Positions 40,585-49,584 of a stretch of 64,000 nt of DNA are shown in pieces. Numbering within the stretch: position 1 is the stretch's first letter; the number at the start of each line of letters is the position of its first letter. The DNA is from Rhodoferax sp. WC2427 (GTDB lineage: Bacteria; Pseudomonadota; Gammaproteobacteria; Burkholderiales; Burkholderiaceae_C). The stretch is taken from positions 1,178,001 through 1,242,000 of the forward strand of contig NZ_CP162006.1 in the NCBI RefSeq assembly GCF_040822085.1, read 5' to 3'. Position numbers and translations under genes: made by a program. The notes below the pieces were generated by a model that saw only the letters and a list, made by a program, of their open reading frames with translations, was not told the origin of the DNA and did not search any database.

Positions 40585-42024
40585 ATGACACAAAAATTTG
40601 ATAACTACATCAACGGTGCCTGGGTCGCTGGCAATAGCTACGCGCCCAACATCAACCCGTCGAATCTGGCCGATGTGATCGGCGAGTACACCCAGGGCGA
40701 CGCGGCCCAGCTGGATGCTGCCGTGCAGGCGGCGCAGGCGGCTTTCCCCGCCTGGTCCACCGGCAACGTGCAGGCCCGCGCCGACGCGCTGGACAAGATT
40801 GGCACCGAAATCCTGGCCCGCCGCGAAGAGCTGGGCACGCTGCTGGCCCGCGAAGAAGGCAAAACCAAGCCCGAAGGCATTGGCGAAGCCACCCGTGCGG
40901 GCAACATCTTCAAGTTCTTCGCCGGTGAATGCCTGCGCCTGACGGGCGAGATCGTGCCCTCGGTGCGCTCCGGCGTGGCGGTGGAAATCACCCGCGAACC
41001 GCTGGGCGTGGTGGGTTTGATCACCCCCTGGAACTTCCCCATCGCCATCCCCGCCTGGAAGATTGCCCCGGCCCTGGCCTACGGCAACTGCGTGGTGCTG
41101 AAGCCCGCCGATCTGGTGCCCGGCTGCGCCTGGGCGCTGGCCGAGATCATCAGCCGCAGCGGCATCCCCGCAGGCGTGTTCAACCTGGTGATGGGCCGCG
41201 GCTCGGTCATTGGCGACCCGCTGGTCAACCACCCCGGCATCAACGGCATCAGCTTCACCGGCTCGCAAGGCGTGGGCGGCCGTATCGCCCAGCAGTGCGC
41301 CGTGAACCTGAAGAAGGTGCAGCTGGAGATGGGCGGCAAGAACCCGCAAATCATCCTGGACGATGCCGACCTGAACCAGGCTGTCGAGCTCAGCGTGCAA
41401 AGCGCCTTCTTCAGCACCGGCCAGCGCTGCACCGCGTCCAGCCGCCTGATCGTCACCGACGGCATCTACGGCAAGTTCGTGGAAGCCGTGCAGGCCCGCA
41501 TGGCCACGCTGAAGATCGGCGATGCTTTGCAAGCCGGTATCGACATCGGCCCGGTGTCGTCCCTGTCGCAGCTCCAGCAGGATCTGGACTACGTGGCCAT
41601 CGGCCAGGCCGAGGGCGCGCAACTCGCCGCGGGCGGCGCACGCCTGGAGCGCACCACCGAGGGCTTCTACATGGCCCCGGCCTTGCTGCTGGACACCACC
41701 TCCGCCATGCGCATCAACCGCGAAGAAGTCTTTGGCCCCTTGGCCAGCGTCATCCGCGTGAAAGACTACGAGGCCGCCCTGGCCGAGTCGAACAACACGC
41801 CGTTTGGCCTGTCCGCAGGCATTGCCACCACCAGCCTGAAATACGCCACGCACTTCAAGCGCCACAGCCAGGCCGGTATGGTCATGGTGAACCTGCCCAC
41901 CGCAGGCGTGGACTACCACGTGCCATTTGGCGGCCGCAAGGGCAGCAGCTACGGCTCGCGTGAGCAGGGCCGCTATGCGCAAGAGTTCTTCACCACGGTG
42001 AAGACCGCCTACATCGGCGCTTGA
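40585..42024 (+). CDS. 2-oxoglutarate semialdehyde dehydrogenase (aldehyde dehydrogenase family)
   Basis: NAD(P)-dependent aldehyde dehydrogenase of 479 residues. It has TPWNFP, the active-site Glu248 in LEMGGKNPQ and the nucleophile Cys282 in GQRCTASSR, with PFGGRKGSSYGSREQG near the end. It should oxidise the 2-oxoglutarate semialdehyde made by KdgD to 2-oxoglutarate, which enters the citrate cycle. ATG 40585 was preferred to an upstream TTG. The assignment to this substrate rests on adjacency to kdgD. Confidence 0.92.
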   Translation: MTQKFDNYINGAWVAGNSYAPNINPSNLADVIGEYTQGDAAQLDAAVQAAQAAFPAWSTGNVQARADALDKIGTEILARREELGTLLAREEGKTKPEGIGEATRAGNIFKFFAGECLRLTGEIVPSVRSGVAVEITREPLGVVGLITPWNFPIAIPAWKIAPALAYGNCVVLKPADLVPGCAWALAEIISRSGIPAGVFNLVMGRGSVIGDPLVNHPGINGISFTGSQGVGGRIAQQCAVNLKKVQLEMGGKNPQIILDDADLNQAVELSVQSAFFSTGQRCTASSRLIVTDGIYGKFVEAVQARMATLKIGDALQAGIDIGPVSSLSQLQQDLDYVAIGQAEGAQLAAGGARLERTTEGFYMAPALLLDTTSAMRINREEVFGPLASVIRVKDYEAALAESNNTPFGLSAGIATTSLKYATHFKRHSQAGMVMVNLPTAGVDYHVPFGGRKGSSYGSREQGRYAQEFFTTVKTAYIGA

Positions 42025-42040
42025 TCGGAGCTTGAACGCC

Positions 42041-42964
42041 ATGCCGCGCGTCGTGTTGTTCGGCGAATGCATGCTGGAGCTGCAAGGCCAGGCCTTCGGC
42101 CCCATGCAGCAAGGCTTTGGCGGCGACACGCTGAACACCGCCGTCTACCTGGCGCGGTGTGCGGCAGGCAAGCTGCAGGTGGGTTATGCCACCGCACTGG
42201 GCGACGACGGCCTGAGCAGCGGCCTGCTCACGCGCTGGCAGGCCGAGGCGCTGGACACCAGCTTGGTGCAGCGCCTGCCGGGCCGCATGCCGGGCTTGTA
42301 TTTGATCGAGGTAGACGCCCATGGCGAGCGCAGCTTCAGCTACTGGCGCGACCACAGCGCGGCCAAGGCGTATTTCGATGCGCCAGAAACGCCACTGGAG
42401 CAAGCTGCGGACCAGATCGACGCGCTCTACCTGAGCGGCATTAGCCTCGCCATCCTGCCAACGAAGGGCCGCGAGCGTCTGCTGGCCTTGATGGCCCGCC
42501 TGCGCGCGCGCGGGGCCACTGTGGTGTTTGACAACAACTACCGCCCCCGTCTGTGGGCCAGCCGCGCCGAGGCGCATGCCTGGTTCGACCGTGCCTATGC
42601 CCTGGCCAGCATCGCCCTGGTCACCGCCGACGACGAGCAAGCCCTGCGGGGTCTGCCCACGCTGGAAGCCGCCGTGGAAGCCGCGTCGGCCCTGCCATGC
42701 CCCGAGGTCGCCATCAAGCGGGGCCGCGATTCCACCCTGGTGCGCATCGCCAGCGGCGTGCAAGAAATTGCCACCGAGCCCGTCGAAAAAGTCGTGGACA
42801 CCACCGCCGCAGGCGACTCCTTCGCTGCAGGCTACCTGGCCGTGCGCCTGCAAGGCGGCAGCGTGGAGTCCGCCGCCACCCAAGGCAACCGCCTGGCCGC
42901 CCGCGTCATCCAGTACCGGGGGGCTTTGATTCCCCTGGATGCGATGGCGGACCTGTTGCTATAG
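42041..42964 (+). CDS. PfkB-family sugar kinase, probably 2-dehydro-3-deoxygluconokinase
   Basis: Ribokinase-fold enzyme of 307 residues. The start is FGECMLELQ, as in KDG kinases; GGDTLNTAVYLAR is the first PfkB signature; the catalytic Asp is in DTTAAGDSFAAGYLA. It would phosphorylate 2-keto-3-deoxygluconate, an intermediate of the isomerase route of hexuronate breakdown rather than of the oxidative route encoded upstream. This suggests that the cell runs both routes. It closes the operon; a dispersed repeat overlaps its stop codon. Confidence 0.87.
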   Translation: MPRVVLFGECMLELQGQAFGPMQQGFGGDTLNTAVYLARCAAGKLQVGYATALGDDGLSSGLLTRWQAEALDTSLVQRLPGRMPGLYLIEVDAHGERSFSYWRDHSAAKAYFDAPETPLEQAADQIDALYLSGISLAILPTKGRERLLALMARLRARGATVVFDNNYRPRLWASRAEAHAWFDRAYALASIALVTADDEQALRGLPTLEAAVEAASALPCPEVAIKRGRDSTLVRIASGVQEIATEPVEKVVDTTAAGDSFAAGYLAVRLQGGSVESAATQGNRLAARVIQYRGALIPLDAMADLLL

Positions 42965-43020
42965 AAAAAAGAGCTGCTTGTACTTATGCGGTGGGCGTGG
43001 GCAGCGGGTTTTATCTAAAT
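42960..43020 (+). repeat. Dispersed palindromic repeat, copy 8
   Basis: Degenerate copy: CTATAGAAAAAAGAGCTGCTTG, then TACTTATGCGGTGGGCGTGG, then GGTTTTATCTAAAT. It lies between two convergent gene ends and may serve as a bidirectional hairpin. Confidence 0.6.
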
Positions 43021-43027
43021 TGCGGAT

Positions 43028-44122
43028 CTACACCATCCGGGCAACGTATTCTCCCAGCGCCAAACAGCTGGTCAGCCCCGGCGATTCAATCCCGAACAAA
43101 TTCACCAAGCCCGGCACGCCGTGCACTGCCGGGCCCTGGATGAGGAAGTCTTTGGCCGCTTCATGCGGCGCCTGGATTTTGGGGCGGATGCCCGCGTAGC
43201 CGGGTTGCAGCGCGCCGTCTGGCAGGCCGGGCCAGTATTTGCGCACCTCGGCGTAGAAGGCATCGCCGCGGGCCGGGTCTACCACCAGGTCGTCTGGGTC
43301 GTCGACCCACTGCACGTCGGGGCCAAACTTGGCCTGGCCGCCCAGGTCTAGCGTGAGGTGCACGCCCAGCCCGGCGGTCTGCGGGGCGGGGTAGATGAGG
43401 TGCGTAAACGGCGCCCGCCCGCTCAGGGTGAAGTAGTTGCCTTTGGCGAAGTAGGGCGTGGGCACAAAGCGCGCATCCAGCCCGGCGCAGCGGCGGGCCA
43501 GGGCGGGGGCCTGCAGTCCGGCGGCGTTGACCACGCTGCGGGCTTGCAGTCGGGTGCCGTCATTTGCTTCCAAAATAATAGCTTCTTGCGCTGATTCCAT
43601 AAGCGCTAGAGGGCTATTGAGTGCCAAAATTCCGCCTGCGTGCTCCAGGTCGCCCAGCAGCGCCAGCATCAGCGCGTGGCTGTCGACGATGCCGGTGCTG
43701 GGCGACAGCAGCGCGCCGGTGCATTCCAGCTGCGGCTCCAGCGCCCGGGCGCTAGCGCGGTCCAGCAGGAGCAGGTCGTCCACGCCGTTGGCGGTGGCCT
43801 GGGCGCGGATGTTTTCCAGCTTCGCAAGCTGCCCGGCATCGGTGGCCACGATGAGCTTGCCGCAGCGCTGGTGGCCAATGCCGCGCTCGGCGCAGTAGGC
43901 GTACAGCAGCTGCTTGCCGCGCACGCACAGCTGCGCCTTGAGCGAGCCGGGGGCGTAGTAAATACCGGCGTGGACGACTTCGCTGTTGCGCGCGCTGGTG
44001 CCGGTGCCGATGGCCTCGGCGGCTTCCAGCACCAGCACCTCGCGGCCTTGCAAGGCCAGCGCCCGCGCGACGGCCAGGCCGACGACGCCTGCACCAATAA
44101 CGACCGCATCAACCTTGTCCAT
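43028..44122 (-). CDS. FAD-dependent oxidoreductase (L-2-hydroxyglutarate dehydrogenase-like)
   Basis: DAO-superfamily flavoprotein of 364 residues. The ADP-binding loop [16 protein letters not shown] starts at residue 7, and [27 protein letters not shown] is the pattern of the LhgO/YgaF group. The C-terminal part has YAGIRPKIQ and [24 protein letters not shown]. It would oxidise a 2-hydroxy acid and pass electrons to quinone. Residues 168-187 are encoded by a copy of the window's dispersed repeat, read in frame. The start overlaps the end of the MFS gene by 14 bp. Confidence 0.88.
   Translation of the reverse strand: MDKVDAVVIGAGVVGLAVARALALQGREVLVLEAAEAIGTGTSARNSEVVHAGIYYAPGSLKAQLCVRGKQLLYAYCAERGIGHQRCGKLIVATDAGQLAKLENIRAQATANGVDDLLLLDRASARALEPQLECTGALLSPSTGIVDSHALMLALLGDLEHAGGILALNSPLALMESAQEAIILEANDGTRLQARSVVNAAGLQAPALARRCAGLDARFVPTPYFAKGNYFTLSGRAPFTHLIYPAPQTAGLGVHLTLDLGGQAKFGPDVQWVDDPDDLVVDPARGDAFYAEVRKYWPGLPDGALQPGYAGIRPKIQAPHEAAKDFLIQGPAVHGVPGLVNLFGIESPGLTSCLALGEYVARMV
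43567..43620 (+). repeat. Dispersed repeat copy 9, inside a coding sequence
   Basis: Good match to the family (AAAATAATAGCTTCTTGCG, then GATTCCATAAGCGCTAG, then AGGGCTATT). It lies within the FAD oxidoreductase gene and is translated on the minus strand as [18 protein letters not shown]. Confidence 0.88.
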
Positions 44123-45362
44123 GGAGCGTGTCCCGTTGTGCCAAACCAGGGAAAAGCCTGAGCCAAAGCACGGCCACGATGAGCGTGCCAATGCCGCCCA
44201 GCACCACCGAGCCCACCGGCCCCAGCAACGCGGCGGTGGCCCCGGATTCAAATTCGCCCAACTGGTTGGACGCGCCAATAAACACCGAGTTGACGGCGCT
44301 GACCCGGCCGCGCATTTCGTTGGGCGTTTCCAGTTGCACCAGGCTTTGCCGCACCACCACGCTGACCATGTCGGCCCCACCCGAAATTCCCAGCGCCGCC
44401 AGCGACAGCACCAGGCTGGTGGACGCGCCAAACACCACCATGCAGACACCGTACACCGCCACCGCCAACAGCAGGGTGCGGCCCACTTTGCGCTGCAGCG
44501 GCCAGCGCGCCAGCACGATGGACATCGCCAACGCCCCCACGGCCGGGGAGGCGCGCAGCAGGCCCAGGCCCCAGGGCCCTGTGTGCAAGATGTCTTTGGC
44601 AAACATCGGCAGCAAGGCCGTGGCGCCGCCCAGCAACACCGCAAACAGGTCCAGCGAGACGGCGCCCAGAATGGTTTTCTTCTCCCAGATGAAGTGCACT
44701 CCGGCCAGCACGCTGCGGATGGTCATGGGTTCGCGCGGTGGCGGTACGTGGTCGTAGCGCAGGCCCGACAGCAGCACCACACTCACGCCGAACAGCAGTA
44801 CGCCCGTGCCATACACCGCGCTGGCCCCGGCCAGAAAGATGGCCCCGCCCAGCGCCGGGCCGCCGATGGTGGCCGCCTGCATGCCCGCTGCACTCATGGC
44901 CATGGCGCGTGGCAGCAGGGCCGGTGGCACCAGCAGCGGCGTCAGGGCCTGCTGTGCCGGCATCTGGAAGGCACGCGCCGCACCCAGCACCAGCGACACG
45001 GTCAGCAGCCATTCGCGGCTCACCCACTGTTCGTGCGTGACCCACAGCAGGGTCAGCGCCACCAGCGCCTGCAGGGCCACGCAGGTGGCCACAATGCGCC
45101 CGCGGTGCACCCGGTCGGCCACATGCCCGGCCACCAGCGACAGCAGCAGGGCGGGCAGGAACTGCAGCAGCCCCACCAGGCCCAGGTCCCAGGCGCTGCC
45201 GGTCAGGTCGTACATTTGCCAACCCACAGCCAGCATCAGGATCTGGCTGCCCAGGGTCCCGAAGACCCGCGCAATCCACAGGCGGAGAAAAGCGCGGTGC
45301 GCAAAAAGAGAGTCCAAGGGGGTCTTTTCGGTAGGTGGAGAAAGGGCAGGGCGATCCATCAT
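44109..45362 (-). CDS. MFS transporter (EntS-like, MFS_3 type)
   Basis: Inner-membrane protein of 417 residues with about 12 helices. It opens with [70 protein letters not shown], a segment typical of EntS-like exporters with the helix 2-3 loop [11 protein letters not shown]. The second half has [27 protein letters not shown]. Substrates of this group include siderophores and drugs; none can be assigned. The gene overlaps the FAD oxidoreductase start, suggesting one transcript. Confidence 0.9.
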   Translation of the reverse strand: MMDRPALSPPTEKTPLDSLFAHRAFLRLWIARVFGTLGSQILMLAVGWQMYDLTGSAWDLGLVGLLQFLPALLLSLVAGHVADRVHRGRIVATCVALQALVALTLLWVTHEQWVSREWLLTVSLVLGAARAFQMPAQQALTPLLVPPALLPRAMAMSAAGMQAATIGGPALGGAIFLAGASAVYGTGVLLFGVSVVLLSGLRYDHVPPPREPMTIRSVLAGVHFIWEKKTILGAVSLDLFAVLLGGATALLPMFAKDILHTGPWGLGLLRASPAVGALAMSIVLARWPLQRKVGRTLLLAVAVYGVCMVVFGASTSLVLSLAALGISGGADMVSVVVRQSLVQLETPNEMRGRVSAVNSVFIGASNQLGEFESGATAALLGPVGSVVLGGIGTLIVAVLWLRLFPGLAQRDTLHGQG

Positions 45363-45439
45363 AAGGGTGCATCCAGTAGCAACGCAGGTAACGGTTGGTT
45401 ACGATACTGGAGGGGCATTTTTCCCTCGGAGGTACAAGC

Positions 45440-46744
45440 ATGGCAAAAGCGGCTCCCCATTCAGTCAGCGCGTCGGCGCGAAAGTTCCTGCACCTGGCTA
45501 TTCGCAAGCTGTTTGCCTCTGCGCCCCGGCCCCTGCGGTTTGCGGTGTACCGCTCGTTTGTGGATTGCGACGCCGCACCCGACCCGAAGCTGGTGCTGAA
45601 AATCGCCGAAACCCGCGAGGAACTGGAGGCCTGCTTTGGCCTGCTGCACGACGCCTACGTGAACGCGGGCTTCATGCAGGCCGACCCCAGCGGCATGCGG
45701 GTCACGCTCTACCACGCGCTGCCCACCACCACCACCCTGTGCGCCAAGATCGACGGCCAGGTGGTCGGCACCATTTCATTGATCCGCGAAAGCGTGTTTG
45801 GCTTTCCGCTGCAGGCGATCTTTGACCTGAACACCGTGCGCGAGGTGGGCGGCAACATTGCCGAGGTGTCGGCGCTGGCGGTGCACCCGGACTTTCGCAA
45901 GACCGGTGGGGCCATCCTGTTCCCGCTGATGAAGTTCATGTTCACCTACTGCGCCACCTTTTTCGATACCCGGCACCTGGTGATTGCGGTGAACCCCAAC
46001 CGGATCGAAATGTACGAGTCGCTGCTGTTCTTCGAGCGCCTGCGCGCCACCCCGGTGGACAGCTACGACTTTGCCAACGGTGCCCCTGCTGTCGGGGCCA
46101 GTCTGGACCTGCATGCAGCGCCGCAGCAGTTCAAGACTATCTACGGACGCAAGCCCCAGCGTAAAAATCTGCATGCCTATTTCATGGAGCTGGTGTTGCC
46201 CAACATCGTGCTGCCCAACCGCCGCTACTTCACCACCAACGACCCGGTGATGACCCCTTTGCTGCTGGAATATTTTTTCAACGTGAAGACCCAGGGCTTC
46301 GCGCAATTGGACCCGCGCAAAAAAGCGCTGTTGCACACCATCTACAACCTGCCCGAATACCAAAGCGTGTTGCCTGCGATGGCGTCTGCCGCCACAGAAG
46401 CGCATCCGCTGCGCGCCCATCCGCGCTATTCGCTCAAATGCCCGGCCGAGCTGCAGTTGGAACGCTCGGAGGGGTCCGAGATCCATACGCTGGATGTCAT
46501 TGAAATCTCCAACGGTGGTTTTCAGGCGCACTGCGCGAGTGCACTGCCCGCGCAGCTGTGGGGGGCTGCGTGTGTGCATCTGGGGCAGGGCGAAAAATCC
46601 ACCGTGCGGGCGATGGTGGTGCGCGCCAAAGACGGCTTCTACGGCTTCAAGATCGACGCACCCGACGCCGCCTGGTTGCGCTGCGTGCTGGCGCTGGAAT
46701 CCGGCACCACCCACGCCCACGTCGCCATGCCCGCGGTCGTTTGA
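45440..46744 (+). CDS. FeeM-like N-acyl amino acid synthase fused to a PilZ-like domain
   Basis: Protein of 434 residues. The first ~250 residues fit the FeeM/GNAT-type long-chain N-acyltransferase family: IAETREELEACFGLLHDAYVNAGFMQADPSGMRVTLYHALPTTTTL, then TISLIRESVFGFPLQAIFDL and EVSALAVHPDFRKTGGAILFPLMKFMF. The last ~110 residues look like PilZ: R329YSLK (RxxxR with a final Lys) and E355ISNGG (D/NxSxxG with Glu first). The enzyme would join fatty acyl groups, taken from acyl carrier protein, to an amino acid. The PilZ part may tie activity to c-di-GMP, though both motifs are slightly off consensus. ATG 45440 has a CGGAGG site. Confidence 0.8.
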   Translation: MAKAAPHSVSASARKFLHLAIRKLFASAPRPLRFAVYRSFVDCDAAPDPKLVLKIAETREELEACFGLLHDAYVNAGFMQADPSGMRVTLYHALPTTTTLCAKIDGQVVGTISLIRESVFGFPLQAIFDLNTVREVGGNIAEVSALAVHPDFRKTGGAILFPLMKFMFTYCATFFDTRHLVIAVNPNRIEMYESLLFFERLRATPVDSYDFANGAPAVGASLDLHAAPQQFKTIYGRKPQRKNLHAYFMELVLPNIVLPNRRYFTTNDPVMTPLLLEYFFNVKTQGFAQLDPRKKALLHTIYNLPEYQSVLPAMASAATEAHPLRAHPRYSLKCPAELQLERSEGSEIHTLDVIEISNGGFQAHCASALPAQLWGAACVHLGQGEKSTVRAMVVRAKDGFYGFKIDAPDAAWLRCVLALESGTTHAHVAMPAVV

Positions 46745-46802
46745 TTTGCTATATATTTAATAGCTTCTTGCGCTGATGGAGTAAGCACAAGAGGCATATT
46801 TT
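46745..46802 (+). repeat. Dispersed palindromic repeat, copy 10
   Basis: TTAATAGCTTCTTGCG, then CTGATGGAGTAAGCACAAG, then AGGCATATTTTGTTG; it lies between two convergent genes. Confidence 0.75.
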
Positions 46803-46825
46803 GTTGAAAAATTCTCAGGGGCTGC

Positions 46826-47350
46826 TCAGTGCAGGTAATCCCCATCGGGCGCGCCGGACGACACATTGAAGAAGCTGGTACCGGTAGTGCCCCGGCCAAT
46901 TTCTTCTTCGGTCGCTTCGCGCACACCAGCCACGCCCAGTTTCAGGCGCAGCGCCATCCCGGCCAGCGGGTGGTTGCCGTCCAGCACCACATGCTCGGGG
47001 TAGATTTCAGACACGATGTACAAGCCATCGCGGGGCACCTCAGGGCTGATACCTTCGGGCAGGGCGTTGCCATCAAAACTCATGCCTTCTTCCAGCACAT
47101 CGGGGAACAGGCTGCGCGCTTCCAGAAAGATCAATTGGTCGTTGAAATCGCCAAAGGCCTCCTCCGGCTCCAGCTGCAGCTCCAGCACATCGCCGACCTG
47201 GTGGCCCTGCAATTCGTCTTCCACCTTCTTGAGCAGATCGCCGCCGCCCACCAGAAGTTCTACCGGCTCGTCGAGCACATCGAGTTCCACGCCCAGGGTG
47301 TCCTTGAGCGTCCAGGTCAGAGCGACCACACATTGTTGGGTAATTTCCAT
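46826..47350 (-). CDS. FKBP-type peptidyl-prolyl isomerase, SlyD-like
   Basis: Protein of 174 residues with the SlyD layout: FKBP strands (VVALTWTLKDTLGVELDVLDEPVELLVGGGDLLKKVEDELQGHQVGDVLELQLEPEEAFGDFND) interrupted by an insert-in-flap chaperone domain, then HVVLDGNHPLAGMALRLKLGVAGVREAT. It speeds proline isomerisation and holds unfolded chains. The His/Cys-rich metal tail of E. coli SlyD is absent, so nickel delivery is unlikely. It is divergent from the RoxA-like gene, with 33 bp between the starts. Confidence 0.9.
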   Translation of the reverse strand: MEITQQCVVALTWTLKDTLGVELDVLDEPVELLVGGGDLLKKVEDELQGHQVGDVLELQLEPEEAFGDFNDQLIFLEARSLFPDVLEEGMSFDGNALPEGISPEVPRDGLYIVSEIYPEHVVLDGNHPLAGMALRLKLGVAGVREATEEEIGRGTTGTSFFNVSSGAPDGDYLH

Positions 47351-47383
47351 AGGAGAATTGTCGCAGTTTAGGCAACGGCCTTC

Positions 47384-48523
47384 ATGACACACCCAAGGAT
47401 ATCTGTGGACACCACCCAAACTTTGCCGCTGCTGGGCGGACTCAGCCCGCAGCAATTCATGCGCGACTACTGGCAAAAGAAGCCTTTGCTGATCCGCCAG
47501 GCTATTCCCCACTTTCAGGCCCTGCTGGACCGCAGTGCGCTGCTGGCCCTGGCCGAGCAGGACGAGGTCGAATCGCGCCTGGTCACCCAGACCGATACCG
47601 GCTGGAAGATGAAAAACGGCCCTTTGTCGCGCCGCGCCCTGCCGCCCCTGAAAACCCCCGGCTGGACTTTGCTGGTGCAGGGCGTGGACACCCACGCCGC
47701 CACGGTGCACGAACTGCTGCAGCAGTTTCGCTTCGTACCCGACGCGCGGCTGGACGACGTGATGGTGAGCTTTGCCACCGATGGCGGCGGCGTTGGCCCG
47801 CACTTTGACAGCTACGACGTGTTTTTGCTGCAGGCCCACGGCCAGCGCCGCTGGCGCATCGGTCGGCAAAAAGACCTGACCCTGGTGGACGGCGCACCGC
47901 TGAAAATCCTGGCCAACTTTGTGCCCGAGCAAGAATTTGTATTGGAGCCTGGCGACATGCTCTACCTGCCACCCCGTTACGCCCACGATGGCGTGGCGGT
48001 GGGCGAGTGCATGACCTATTCGGTCGGTTTCCGTGCGCCCAAGCGCGCCGAACTGGTCCGCGAACTCATGCAGCGCATGGCCGAAGAGGCCGAGGATGCC
48101 GTCGGCGAAGCCTTGTACAGCGACCCCGACCAGCCTGCCACCGACACCCCGGGTGCCATTCCGGCCGCCTTGCAGGATTTTGCGCAGACCGCGCTGCAAG
48201 AGATGCTGGACGACCCCGTGGCCCTGCAATGCGCCTTGGGCGAGGTGCTCACCGAGCCCAAGGCCCAGGTCTGGTTTGAGGCCAACGAACCGTCGGAACC
48301 GCTGGGTGCCGTCACGCTGGACCCGCGCAGCCGCATGTTCTATGACGCGCAGCACATCTTCATCAATGGCGAAAGCTTTCGGGCCGCCGGGCGCGATGCC
48401 ACCCTGATGCGCCGCCTGGCCGATGCGCGCACACTGGGGGCCAAAGAACTGGCCCGCGCCAGCGCCGACGCCCGCTCCCTGGTGCTGTCGTGGTGCGCCA
48501 ATGGCTGGGTGCACTCCCACTGA
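47384..48523 (+). CDS. Cupin-fold ribosomal protein oxygenase, RoxA (YcfD)-like
   Basis: JmjC-type 2-oxoglutarate/Fe(II) oxygenase of 379 residues. The metal triad is His140 and Asp142 in GPHFDSYDVF and a later His in LPPRYAHDGVA; QRRWRIG follows the first strand. The N-terminal MRDYWQKKPLLIRQAIP and the helical C-terminal part match YcfD/RoxA, which hydroxylates an Arg of ribosomal protein L16 in E. coli. The winged-helix end seems present (residues ~300-379). Confidence 0.93.
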   Translation: MTHPRISVDTTQTLPLLGGLSPQQFMRDYWQKKPLLIRQAIPHFQALLDRSALLALAEQDEVESRLVTQTDTGWKMKNGPLSRRALPPLKTPGWTLLVQGVDTHAATVHELLQQFRFVPDARLDDVMVSFATDGGGVGPHFDSYDVFLLQAHGQRRWRIGRQKDLTLVDGAPLKILANFVPEQEFVLEPGDMLYLPPRYAHDGVAVGECMTYSVGFRAPKRAELVRELMQRMAEEAEDAVGEALYSDPDQPATDTPGAIPAALQDFAQTALQEMLDDPVALQCALGEVLTEPKAQVWFEANEPSEPLGAVTLDPRSRMFYDAQHIFINGESFRAAGRDATLMRRLADARTLGAKELARASADARSLVLSWCANGWVHSH

Positions 48524-48534
48524 AAGGTTTTGCC

Positions 48535-49047
48535 ATGGACGATTTGCTGCCCGCCGCCGATGCGCCCCAACACCCCAGCGGCCGCTTTTTGGGCCGGGTG
48601 GCGTTCCAGCAGGTGGTGCGCGATGCCCTGGCCTGCGCGGCGCACGAGGGCTGGCACGAGATCGTCATCAGCGACCCGACTTTTGAGGACTGGCCGTTGG
48701 GTGAGCGCGAAGTTTGCACATCGTTACAAAATTGGGCACGGCGAGGCCGACAGTTCACCATGCTGGCCGTGTCCTTCGATGCCGTCGTGCGCCGCCACCC
48801 CCGTTTTGTGGCCTGGCGCACCACCTGGTCGCACCTGATCGACTGCCGCGCGTGCCGCAGCGCCGACCCGCAAGATCTGCCCAGCGCCCTGCATAGCCCG
48901 GTCTGGACCCTGCGCCGCCTGGACCTGGAGCACAGCAGCGGCGTGTGCGGCGATGACGCCCAGCAGCGCGTTCTGCTGCAGCAGGCACAGGGCGAATGGC
49001 TGCGCAAAAGCAGCCCGGCGTTCCCATCCACAACCCTGGGCTTGTAG
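48535..49047 (+). CDS. Hypothetical protein, no recognised domain
   Basis: Protein of 170 residues, 11 bp downstream of the RoxA-like gene and probably co-transcribed. It is rich in Arg, His and Trp (DPTFEDWPLGEREV, RHPRFVAWRTTWSHLIDCRACRSAD), with Cys-x-x-Cys-like spacing in DCRACR. Neighbours of this kind recur in beta-proteobacteria as far as I recall, but I do not know a function. ATG 48535 has an AAAGG site. Confidence 0.75.
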   Translation: MDDLLPAADAPQHPSGRFLGRVAFQQVVRDALACAAHEGWHEIVISDPTFEDWPLGEREVCTSLQNWARRGRQFTMLAVSFDAVVRRHPRFVAWRTTWSHLIDCRACRSADPQDLPSALHSPVWTLRRLDLEHSSGVCGDDAQQRVLLQQAQGEWLRKSSPAFPSTTLGL

Positions 49048-49220
49048 CATCCATGTTGTATTTACGAGTAAGGGTTTTTCGGCATTGCAGAAGAAGAAGC
49101 TTATAATTGAAGGCTGAGTTGAAAGAGCTCGAGTGCTTTCTCTCGGTCACATACACGTAAAGTTATGCTGACGATTTCCGGAAATTGTTTCTACTCCCTA
49201 TCTCTTTAAGGAATTTTCTA

Positions 49221-49466
49221 ATGAACAAATCGCTTGTACTCGCGGCTCTGATGGCTGCTGTTGTTTTGGCTGCTTGCGGCAAAAAAGAAGAACCAGTTGC
49301 TGCACCCGCACCTGCTGTTGAAGCACCTGCTGCTGCTCCAGTTGTTGCCGCTGAAGCTGCTGCTTCCGCTGCCACCGACGCTGCTGCTGCTGCTACCAGC
49401 GCTGCCGCTGCTGCCGGCACCGCTGTTGAAGCTGCCAAAGACGCTGCATCCGCCGCTGCAAAGTAA
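49221..49466 (+). CDS. Small alanine-rich lipoprotein
   Basis: Precursor of 81 residues with a lipoprotein signal MNKSLVLAALMAAVVLAAC; the lipobox LAAC puts the lipidated Cys at 19. The mature part is almost only Ala, Glu, Pro, Val and Lys (KKEEPVAAPAPAVEAP), an extended then helical tail that could span the periplasm. It has a TAAGGA ribosome site and its own terminator, so it is expressed alone. A consensus TATAAT at 49102-49107 suggests a promoter and a leader of about 110 bases. Confidence 0.85.
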   Translation: MNKSLVLAALMAAVVLAACGKKEEPVAAPAPAVEAPAAAPVVAAEAAASAATDAAAAATSAAAAAGTAVEAAKDAASAAAK

Positions 49467-49484
49467 TTCTTCTTTGCGCCTTGA

Positions 49485-49510
49485 AAAGCCACCGCAAGGT
49501 GGCTTTTTTT
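49485..49510 (+). terminator. Rho-independent terminator of the lipoprotein gene
   Basis: AAAGCCACC and GGTGGCTTT arms around a GCAA tetraloop, running into a T tract. Confidence 0.93.
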
Positions 49511-49584
49511 ATGGGCGCTCGGCAGGCTGTTGGGGTGTGGTGCTTGCATTCAGGACTTCGCCCACCAACTACCAAGACTAAGCT

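Noticed and set aside
39622..42138. 838-codon open frame on the minus strand across kdgD and the aldehyde dehydrogenase gene
   Set aside because: It covers two strongly conserved plus-strand genes and has no recognisable domain; its length is a product of GC-rich codon use.
46826..48520. 564-codon minus-strand frame running through the SlyD-like gene and opposite the RoxA-like gene
   Set aside because: Only the last 174 codons (from the ATG at 47350) form a known protein; the upstream part is the reverse of the oxygenase gene.
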